The position numbers and the translations under genes were made by a program. Below the pieces are notes generated by a model. The model ran no database searches and had not been told where the DNA came from. It saw nothing but the letters and a program-made list of their open reading frames with translations. This document shows, one piece after another, positions 1 through 5,201 of a DNA stretch of 7,779 bases. Positions within the stretch are counted from its first letter, which is position 1. Each line of letters begins with the position of its first letter. Location of the stretch: the NCBI GenBank assembly GCA_044507975.1, contig JBIQIQ010000114.1, positions 1 through 7,779 of the forward strand, given 5' to 3'. Source of the DNA: DASRWD01 sp044507975 (GTDB lineage: Bacteria; Deinococcota; Deinococci; Deinococcales; Trueperaceae).

Positions 1-605
1 CGGTGTACGAGCGCGACGGCACGGTCGTCAACCTCGAGGGCCGCTTCCTGGCCGTCAACGCCGCGCCGGTCGAAGGCGGGGCCAGCGAGGACCTCAACGG
101 GGTCGTCAAGCTGCTGGGCGACGCGCTGGGGCAGAGGCTCGAGGGACGCAGCGTGCGCAGCGCCCGTAGGGCGCTGCGGCAGCGCTACGACCTCGAGCTC
201 GAAGGCCTGGGGGAGTGGGGCGAGATCAAGCCCTTCGAGCCGGTGTCCCGCAGGGCCGACGCCGGCGAGCAGCCCCTGGCCAAGCGCCGAGGCGGGAACG
301 TCGTGGTGGCGGCATCGATGCTCCGTCCCGAGTACGCCTACCTCAACCCGCACCTACTCGCCGAGCGGGGTGGCCCGGCGCTGCGCGTCAGCACCGAGGA
401 CGCCGCGGCGCTCGAGCTGACGGAGGGCGACGACGTGCGCCTACGCGTCGACGGCCTGTGGCGCCGCGCCACCGTGAGGGTCACGGACGCCGTGCCGCCT
501 GGGCTGCTCACGATCGCGGCCACGCCCGACCAGCCACAGGGCGTCGCTCACGCTGACCTCTCCAGCCTGGTGGTGCTGCGGGACCGCGAGGTGGTGGCCT
601 CGTGA
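1..605 (+). CDS. nuoG: NADH-quinone oxidoreductase subunit G, C-terminal part (partial at 5' end)
   Basis: This is the last 200 codons of the large Fe-S subunit of the complex I peripheral arm (Nqo3 in Thermus), which relays electrons from the NADH-binding module towards the membrane arm. The reading frame is open to the window edge (first full codon at 3), so the GTG at 3 is an internal valine and not a start. Fragment residues 3-14 (ERDGTVVNLEGR) match the conserved 'E.dGT.vN.EGR' segment of NuoG and related molybdopterin oxidoreductases. Residues 130-175 (DAAALELTEGDDVRL, then a V.V...P.G turn) look like the C-terminal molybdopterin-dinucleotide-binding-like beta-barrel, which in complex I is structural and usually binds no cofactor. 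The N-terminal ferredoxin-like and Fe-S domains lie outside the window. The stop TGA overlaps the nuoH start (GTGA). Identification rests on these motifs plus position directly before nuoH; confidence is high. Confidence 0.9.
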   Translation, partial: VYERDGTVVNLEGRFLAVNAAPVEGGASEDLNGVVKLLGDALGQRLEGRSVRSARRALRQRYDLELEGLGEWGEIKPFEPVSRRADAGEQPLAKRRGGNVVVAASMLRPEYAYLNPHLLAERGGPALRVSTEDAAALELTEGDDVRLRVDGLWRRATVRVTDAVPPGLLTIAATPDQPQGVAHADLSSLVVLRDREVVAS

Positions 606-1630
606 CCGAGTACGTGCGCGACCCCCTGCTGGTGACCTTCGTCAAGGCGTTGGTCATGTGCCTGGTCCTGCTGGGCGGGTTCGCGTACATGACGCTGATC
701 GAGCGCAGGGTGCTGGCCCGGTTCCAGCATCGTCACGGACCCAACCGCGTCGGGCCCTTCGGCTTCCTGCAGCCGATCGCCGACGCGATCAAGTCGATCT
801 TCAAGGAAGACCTCGTCATGACCAAGGCCGACCGCCTGGTCTACGTGCTCGCGCCCGCCATCAGCATCGTCGCAGCCCTCTCGGCCTTCGGCGCCATACC
901 CGCCGGGCCGCCCGGCGCGCTGTTCGGCTTCAACCCGTGGGTGATCGACCTCGACATCGGGCTGCTCTACATCCTGGCCGTGACCAGCCTCGGCGTCTAC
1001 GGCATCTTCCTCGGCGGCTGGGCCTCGAACAGCAAGTACGCCCTCCTCGGCTCCCTGAGGTCGTCGGCGCAGATCATCAGCTACGAGCTGGGCCTCGGCC
1101 TGTCGGTCCTGGCCGTGATCATGGTGACGGGCACGCTCAACCTGCGCGCCATCGTCGACACCGGCATCTGGTCGATCAGCCCGTGGCTGTGGCCCGGCCT
1201 GGCCCTCGCGATGCTCACGTTCCTGATCTCGGGCACGGCCGAGGTGAACCGCACGCCGTTCGACCTCCCCGAGGCCGAGCAGGAGCTCGTCGCCGGCTAC
1301 CTGACCGAGTACTCCTCGATCAAGTGGGCGCTCTACCAGATGGCCGAGTACGTCAACATCTTCACCACGGCGGCCTTCATCAGCACGTTGTTCCTGGGGG
1401 GCTGGCGCGGGCCGGCGTTCGTCGACCGGATCGTCCCCGGCATGTCGGAGTGGCCGTTCGTCTGGCTGATCCTCAAGATGGCCTTCTTCGTGTTCCTGTT
1501 CATCTGGCTGCGGGCCACGCTGCCGCGCCTGCGCTACGACCAGCTGATGCGCTTCGGCTGGCTGCGCCTGTTCGAGATCGCGCTGCTGTCCGCGCTGCTG
1601 ACGGGAACGGTGATCGCCTTTGTGTTGTGA
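602..1630 (+). CDS. nuoH: NADH-quinone oxidoreductase subunit H
   Basis: NuoH (Nqo8, ND1 homologue) is the membrane subunit forming much of the quinone chamber and linking the peripheral arm to the proton-pumping arm. The protein is 342 aa, close to family length (E. coli about 325, Thermus about 365), with about eight membrane helices. Family signatures are intact: GPNRVGPFGFLQP at 46-58 followed by the DAIKSIFKED loop; WASNSKYALLGSLRSSAQ at 140-157; NRTPFDLPEAEQELVAGY at 216-233 with the acidic residues D221, E224, E226 and E228 on the loop near the quinone site; and WLRATLPRLRYDQLM at 302-316. The GTG start at 602 is chosen because it overlaps the nuoG stop by 4 nt (GTGA), has a GAGGTGG ribosome site at 588-594, and puts the first helix at the expected place. 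The loops resemble Thermus Nqo8 from memory. There is no frameshift or missing motif. Confidence 0.97.
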   Translation: MTEYVRDPLLVTFVKALVMCLVLLGGFAYMTLIERRVLARFQHRHGPNRVGPFGFLQPIADAIKSIFKEDLVMTKADRLVYVLAPAISIVAALSAFGAIPAGPPGALFGFNPWVIDLDIGLLYILAVTSLGVYGIFLGGWASNSKYALLGSLRSSAQIISYELGLGLSVLAVIMVTGTLNLRAIVDTGIWSISPWLWPGLALAMLTFLISGTAEVNRTPFDLPEAEQELVAGYLTEYSSIKWALYQMAEYVNIFTTAAFISTLFLGGWRGPAFVDRIVPGMSEWPFVWLILKMAFFVFLFIWLRATLPRLRYDQLMRFGWLRLFEIALLSALLTGTVIAFVL

Positions 1631-1640
1631 CCTCAGAGTG

Positions 1641-1647
1641 GAAGGGG
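1641..1647 (+). promoter_or_regulatory. Ribosome binding site for nuoI
   Basis: GAAGGGG lies 7 nt before the ATG at 1655, inside the 24-nt nuoH-nuoI spacer. It fixes the nuoI start. The rest of the spacer is too short for a separate promoter or terminator, so nuoI is probably read on the same transcript as nuoH. Confidence 0.6.
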
Positions 1648-1654
1648 CGCCAGC

Positions 1655-2182
1655 ATGAGCGTCTTGGACATCGCCAAGGGGATGGGCGTGACGCTGAGCC
1701 ACCTCTTCAAGCGACCCGTCACCGTCCAGTACCCCGAGGAGCGCGCGCAGCTCCAGGCTCGCTTCCGTGGCCGGCATCACCTGCTCAGGCACCCGGACAC
1801 GGGGCTCGAGAAGTGCATCGGCTGCTCGCTGTGCGCCGCCGTGTGCCCGTCGTACGCGATCTACGTCGAGGCCGCCGAGAACGACCCGAACGATCCGGTG
1901 TCCGCCGGCGAGCGCTACGCGAGCATCTACGAGATCAACATGCTCCGCTGCATCTTCTGCGGCATGTGCGAGGAGGCCTGCCCCACAGGCGCGGTCGTCC
2001 TCGGGCACGAGTTCGAGCTGGCCGACTACCGCTACCAGGACCTCGTCTACCGCAAGGAGGACATGCTGGTGGGCACGGTGGGCAGCAAGTGGCAGCGCCG
2101 TGAGGCCGCGGCCAAGGGGTCGGAGGTCCGGCTGGGCTTCGTGGCAGGGCACCGGCCGGAGCTCGAGGGCGTGGACTACTGA
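1655..2182 (+). CDS. nuoI: NADH-quinone oxidoreductase subunit I (2x[4Fe-4S] ferredoxin-type)
   Basis: NuoI (Nqo9, TYKY homologue) carries clusters N6a and N6b, which pass electrons to NuoB cluster N2 next to the quinone. The protein is 175 aa, normal for the family. Two CxxCxxCxxxCP motifs are intact: Cys54, 57, 60, 64 and Cys99, 102, 105, 109. In this fold each cluster takes three Cys from one motif and the last from the other. The linker between them (AENDPNDPVSAGERYA, 74-89) and the YEINMLRC lead-in (92-99) closely resemble Thermus Nqo9 as remembered. An N-terminal amphipathic stretch (about 1-20) is the part that lies against NuoH and the membrane surface. The ATG start has a good ribosome site at 1641-1647. 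The start lies 24 nt after nuoH; the stop TGA shares its A with the ATG of a 15-codon mini-ORF leading to nuoJ. Confidence 0.97.
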   Translation: MSVLDIAKGMGVTLSHLFKRPVTVQYPEERAQLQARFRGRHHLLRHPDTGLEKCIGCSLCAAVCPSYAIYVEAAENDPNDPVSAGERYASIYEINMLRCIFCGMCEEACPTGAVVLGHEFELADYRYQDLVYRKEDMLVGTVGSKWQRREAAAKGSEVRLGFVAGHRPELEGVDY

Positions 2183-2229
2183 TGCACGCCGCCAGCTGCG
2201 GGCCCGCACCCGCGGAGGCCGCGCCGTGA
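2182..2229 (+). other. 15-codon mini-ORF bridging nuoI and nuoJ (speculative)
   Basis: An ATG whose A is the last base of the nuoI stop (TGATG) opens a frame reading MHAASCGPAPAEAAP, which stops at a TGA overlapping the nuoJ GTG start (GTGA at 2226-2229). It fills the whole 43-nt spacer and contains the nuoJ ribosome site. The geometry would let ribosomes move from nuoI to nuoJ without a break. The peptide itself resembles nothing I recognise and is Ala/Pro-rich, as random GC-rich DNA would be. It may be chance or a coupling device; it is unlikely to be a functional protein. Confidence 0.25.
2214..2218 (+). promoter_or_regulatory. Ribosome binding site for nuoJ
   Basis: GGAGG sits 7 nt upstream of the GTG at 2226. 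It decides the nuoJ start: the same frame stays open far upstream, inside nuoI, but only this GTG has a proper site and yields a protein beginning directly with the first membrane helix. Confidence 0.65.
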
Positions 2230-2795
2230 TCGGCTTCCTGATCGTCGCCGCCCTCGCGCTGGCGGGCGGGGTGCTCGTCATCACCGCTCGGCAGCCGGTG
2301 CACGCCGCCCTCGGCCTCGTCGCGACGCTGATCATGGTGGCCGTCGCCTACGTGATGCTCGACGCGCACTTCCTCGCCGCGATCCAGGTGATCGTCTACG
2401 CCGGCGCGATCATGGTGCTCTTCCTCTTCGTGATCATGCTGCTCAACGTCGAGCAGCAGAGTCCGGCGCCCAGGTGGCGCTGGCTGCGGCCGACGGCCTA
2501 CGGGCTGGGGCTGCTCGGAGCGGTCGCCGTGCTCGGCACGGCGCTGTCTGAGCGACGCGCGGCCCCGGACGAGGCGACCGTGGCGGCCGTGCTCCAGGGC
2601 GGCAGCGCAGAGCGCATGGGCACGGTCCTCTTCAGCGAGTACCTCCTGGCCTTCCACCTCGTGGCCGTACTGCTCCTCACCGGCATCGTCGCCGCCGTCA
2701 GCCTGGTCCAGCGCTCGGCAGACGAGGGGGCAGAGGTCGCCCAGCCGGTCGTCGTCGAGGCCGAGCCCGGCTTCAGGGAGGGCGAGCCCGCGTGA
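2226..2795 (+). CDS. nuoJ: NADH-quinone oxidoreductase subunit J
   Basis: NuoJ (Nqo10, ND6 homologue) is a small membrane subunit between NuoH and NuoK/NuoN, whose third helix is known to change shape during turnover and to gate the central proton path. The protein is 189 aa with five predicted helices at about 1-21, 27-46, 52-74, 89-106 and 138-160. The family signature is clear: QPVHAALGL at 23-31 and, in the third helix, AIQVIVYAGAIMVLFLFVIM (52-71), with the glycine and aromatic residues (Y58, G60) around the conserved pi-bulge region. The last 25 or so residues form an acidic, hydrophilic tail that varies among relatives. The GTG start at 2226 follows a GGAGG site; the frame is open further upstream but that part reads as Arg/Ser-rich out-of-frame nuoI. 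The stop TGA overlaps the nuoK start by GTGA. The last 20 bases fall in the 55-bp stretch repeated after the assembly gap. Confidence 0.95.
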   Translation: MIGFLIVAALALAGGVLVITARQPVHAALGLVATLIMVAVAYVMLDAHFLAAIQVIVYAGAIMVLFLFVIMLLNVEQQSPAPRWRWLRPTAYGLGLLGAVAVLGTALSERRAAPDEATVAAVLQGGSAERMGTVLFSEYLLAFHLVAVLLLTGIVAAVSLVQRSADEGAEVAQPVVVEAEPGFREGEPA

Positions 2796-2830
2796 ACGTG
2801 CCCACCGAGTACTTCGTGGCGCTGAGCGCC
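2776..2830 (+). repeat. 55-bp direct repeat, copy 1 (contig end before gap)
   Basis: This segment covers the last 20 bases of nuoJ and the first 13 codons of nuoK (GTG at 2792, coding VNVPTEYFVALSA). It is identical base for base to 2931-2985. It ends exactly at the first N. The nuoK fragment here is not a second gene; it is the same sequence as the beginning of the complete nuoK after the gap, and the two are out of frame across the gap (offset 155). Confidence 0.95.
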
Positions 2831-2930
2831 NNNNNNNNNNNNNNNNNNNNNNNNNNNNNNNNNNNNNNNNNNNNNNNNNNNNNNNNNNNNNNNNNNNNNN
2901 NNNNNNNNNNNNNNNNNNNNNNNNNNNNNN
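2831..2930. other. Assembly gap of 100 N, probably false
   Basis: Exactly 100 N, the usual placeholder for a gap of unknown size. Because both flanks carry the same 55 bases, the contigs most likely overlap and no sequence is missing. Joining 2830 directly to 2986 gives one nuoJ-nuoK junction with a GTGA overlap like the others in this operon. Confidence 0.9.
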
Positions 2931-2985
2931 GGGAGGGCGAGCCCGCGTGAACGTGCCCACCGAGTACTTCGTGGCGCTGAGCGCC
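2931..2985 (+). repeat. 55-bp direct repeat, copy 2 (contig start after gap)
   Basis: Identical to 2776-2830, beginning at the first base after the N run. It contains the tail of nuoJ, a GGGAGGG ribosome site (2931-2937) and the start of nuoK. A length of exactly 55 equals a k-mer size commonly used by de Bruijn graph assemblers, which fits two contigs that share their end k-mer. Confidence 0.95.
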
Positions 2986-3270
2986 TTGCTGTTCGGGCTC
3001 GGGGCGGTCGGCGTCGTCACGCGGCGCTCCGCCATCCTCGTCTTCCTGTCGATCGAGCTGATGCTCAACGCGGCGAACCTGGCGATCATCGCCTACGCGC
3101 GCCAGTGGACGGCGACGGGCGGGATCCACGCCCTCGAGGGGCAAGGCGCCGTCTTCATCGTCCTGGCCGTGGCCGCCGCCGAGGTCGCCGTCGGCCTCGG
3201 CATCCTCGTGGCGATCTTCCGTAACCGCGTCACGACGGAGGTCGACCAGCTCGCCGAGGTGCGCCTATGA
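2947..3270 (+). CDS. nuoK: NADH-quinone oxidoreductase subunit K
   Basis: NuoK (Nqo11, ND4L homologue) is a three-helix membrane subunit that helps carry protons between the quinone-coupled end and the antiporter-like subunits. The protein is 107 aa, slightly longer than usual (about 95-102) because of a short polar C-terminal tail (RNRVTTEVDQLAEVRL). Helices lie at about 7-25, 30-50 and 66-92. The two conserved membrane glutamates are present: Glu37 in SIELMLNAANL and Glu79 in AAAEVAVGLG, corresponding to E. coli Glu36 and Glu72. The GTG start follows a GGGAGGG site (2931-2937). The first 39 bases also occur before the assembly gap (2792-2830), which is an assembly duplication; this copy is the complete one. 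The stop TGA overlaps the nuoL ATG by ATGA. Confidence 0.95.
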   Translation: MNVPTEYFVALSALLFGLGAVGVVTRRSAILVFLSIELMLNAANLAIIAYARQWTATGGIHALEGQGAVFIVLAVAAAEVAVGLGILVAIFRNRVTTEVDQLAEVRL

Positions 3271-5201
3271 CGGACCAAGCCTTCCAAGCCGTGCACCTCG
3301 TGGCGCTGGCCCCCGTCGCCGCGCTGCTGGGTTCGCTGATCAATGGCCTGTTCGGGCGCGGGCTGCGCGAGCCTGACACCGGCGTGATCGCCACCTCGGC
3401 ACTCTTCGTGGCGTTCGTGCTCGCCCTCGCATCGTTCGTCTCCTACCCGGCCGACGCAGAGGGCTACAGGTTCGTCTTCGCTGAGTTCCTGCGGGCCGGT
3501 GACCTCAGCGTCGACCTCGGCGTCCACGTCGACCAGCTCAGCATCGTGATGAGCCTCGTGATCACGGGCGTGGGGTTCCTGATCCACCTCTACTCGCTGG
3601 GCTACATGCGCGGCGACCCCGGGTTCTCGCGGTACTTCGCGCAGCTCAACCTGTTCGTCGCCGCGATGCTGGTGCTCGTCCTGGCCGACAGCTTCCCGCT
3701 GATGTTCGTCGGCTGGGAGGGCGTGGGCGTGTGCTCGTTCCTCCTCATCGGCTTCTGGTACGAGAAGCGCCAGAACGCCGACGCCGCCAGGAAGGCGTTC
3801 ATCGTCAACCGCATCGGCGACGTCGGTTTCCTGATCGCAATGTTCCTGACCTTCAAGGTGTTCGGCACCCTGAACGTCCGCGAGGTCGCCGAGGCCGCGC
3901 CGGCCGTAGCGTTCGGCGCGCCGGCGCTCACGGCCATCGGGCTCCTCTTCCTCCTCGCGGTCGCCGGCAAGTCCGCCCAGCTGCCGCTGCAGCTCTGGCT
4001 GCCTGACGCCATGGCCGGCCCCACGCCCGTCTCGGCCCTGATCCACGCCGCGACGATGGTGACCGCCGGCGTCTACCTCGTCGCCCGCACGGGCGAGGTG
4101 TTCGCGCAGGCGCCCGCTGCCGCCGCGACCGTCGCTTGGGTAGGCGTCCTCACGGCGCTCGTGTTCGCCGTGGCCGCCTTCGCCCAGACCGACATCAAGC
4201 GGATCCTGGCGTTCTCGACGATCTCCCAGGTCGGCTTCATGATCGCGGCCGTCGGCGTCGGCGCCCACTGGGCGGGCATCTTCCACGTCGTCACGCACGC
4301 GTTCTTCAAGGGCCTGTTGTTCCTGGGCGCCGGTTCTGTGATCCACGCGCTCGGGGGCGAGCAAGACGTCCGGCGCATGGGCGGGCTCGGGAGGCGCATG
4401 CGCCTGACGGGCACGACGGCGCTCATCGCCACGCTGGCGATCGCCGGCGTGCCGCTGCTGTCCGGGTTCTTCTCGAAGGATGCGATCCTCCACGGGGCGC
4501 TGACCAGCTCCCTGGTGGCGGACGCGGGAGCGCCGCTGCTGTTCGCCCTGCTCCTCGTCACAGCGGTGCTGACGGCCGCCTACATGTTCCGCTGGTACTA
4601 CCTCGTCTTCGCTGGGGAGGAGCGCCTCACCGCCGAAGCCAAGGCGCACGTGCACGAGTCGCCCGCGGTGATGACCGGTCCGCTGGTCGTCCTGGCGGTC
4701 GGCAGCGTGCTGGCCGGCTACCTCGGCGTGCAGGCGTTCCTCGGACGCAACGTCATCGCCGAGTGGCTCGCTCCGGTGACGGCCAGCGTGCAGTTCGAGC
4801 ACCTCTCTCTCGGCGCCGAGTGGGGGCTGATCGCAGCCTCCGTTCTGGCGACCGCCGCCGGTCTGGCGGGCGGCTACTGGCTCTACGCCGTCGACAAGGG
4901 CAGGACGGTCAAGCGGCTCGAGCCCACGCCCGTCGCGGCGCTGGCCCGCAGCGGCATGGGCTTCGACGCCGCCGCCCAGGCCGTGGTCGTTCGGCCCGCC
5001 GAGAGCGTCGCCGAGGGCCTCTCCGTGCTCGACCGCGACGTCCTCGACCGCGGCCTCGTGGCGTCGGCCGGCGGGGCGGTATGGCTCTCGCGGGCGACGA
5101 CGCTGCTGCAGACGGGCCACGTCCGCCTCTACGCCCTGGCGATGCTGGCGGGTGCCGTGGTGGTGGCGGCCATCGCCTTGCTCGTAGGGGTGCTCCGGTG
5201 A
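3267..5201 (+). CDS. nuoL: NADH-quinone oxidoreductase subunit L
   Basis: NuoL (Nqo12, ND5 homologue) is the most distal of the three antiporter-like pumping subunits and carries the long lateral helix that runs along the membrane arm. The protein is 644 aa (E. coli 613, Thermus about 606), with about 16 membrane helices. Key residues are intact: Glu151 in FVGWEGVGVCS, Lys235 in AGKSAQLPLQLWLPDAM (the LPDAM.GPTPVSALIHAATMV block runs 245-264, with His260), His340 and His344, Lys348 in HAFFKGLLFL, and Lys404 in SGFFSKDAIL. These match E. coli Glu144, Lys229, His334/338, Lys342 and Lys399. Residues about 545-612, amphipathic and charged, are the expected lateral helix region, and 620-642 is the final anchoring helix. 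The ATG start overlaps the nuoK stop (ATGA) and has a GAGGTG site at 3256-3261. The stop overlaps nuoM by GTGA. The slight extra length appears to lie in the loops before the lateral helix. Confidence 0.97.
   Translation: MTDQAFQAVHLVALAPVAALLGSLINGLFGRGLREPDTGVIATSALFVAFVLALASFVSYPADAEGYRFVFAEFLRAGDLSVDLGVHVDQLSIVMSLVITGVGFLIHLYSLGYMRGDPGFSRYFAQLNLFVAAMLVLVLADSFPLMFVGWEGVGVCSFLLIGFWYEKRQNADAARKAFIVNRIGDVGFLIAMFLTFKVFGTLNVREVAEAAPAVAFGAPALTAIGLLFLLAVAGKSAQLPLQLWLPDAMAGPTPVSALIHAATMVTAGVYLVARTGEVFAQAPAAAATVAWVGVLTALVFAVAAFAQTDIKRILAFSTISQVGFMIAAVGVGAHWAGIFHVVTHAFFKGLLFLGAGSVIHALGGEQDVRRMGGLGRRMRLTGTTALIATLAIAGVPLLSGFFSKDAILHGALTSSLVADAGAPLLFALLLVTAVLTAAYMFRWYYLVFAGEERLTAEAKAHVHESPAVMTGPLVVLAVGSVLAGYLGVQAFLGRNVIAEWLAPVTASVQFEHLSLGAEWGLIAASVLATAAGLAGGYWLYAVDKGRTVKRLEPTPVAALARSGMGFDAAAQAVVVRPAESVAEGLSVLDRDVLDRGLVASAGGAVWLSRATTLLQTGHVRLYALAMLAGAVVVAAIALLVGVLR

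Noticed and set aside
658..2103. 481-codon plus-strand frame overlapping nuoH and nuoI
   Set aside because: It is an Arg/Pro/His-rich out-of-frame reading of two genes with clear motifs in their own frames.
1767..2225. Upstream extension of the nuoJ frame into nuoI
   Set aside because: It is a Ser/Arg/Thr-rich out-of-frame reading of nuoI. The GTG at 2226 has a GGAGG site and begins the first helix.
548..2335. 595-codon minus-strand open frame across nuoH and nuoI
   Set aside because: It has the same antisense composition and covers two well-identified genes, with no plausible fold or ribosome site.
2792..2830. A second, truncated nuoK before the gap
   Set aside because: It is identical to the first 13 codons of the complete nuoK at 2947 and lies within the 55-bp contig overlap, so it is an assembly duplicate and not a pseudogene or gene duplication.
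4136..5197. Upstream extension of the nuoM frame into nuoL
   Set aside because: The extension is Arg/Gly-rich noise. The GTG at 5198 with its ribosome site and GTGA overlap gives a normal NuoM N-terminus.
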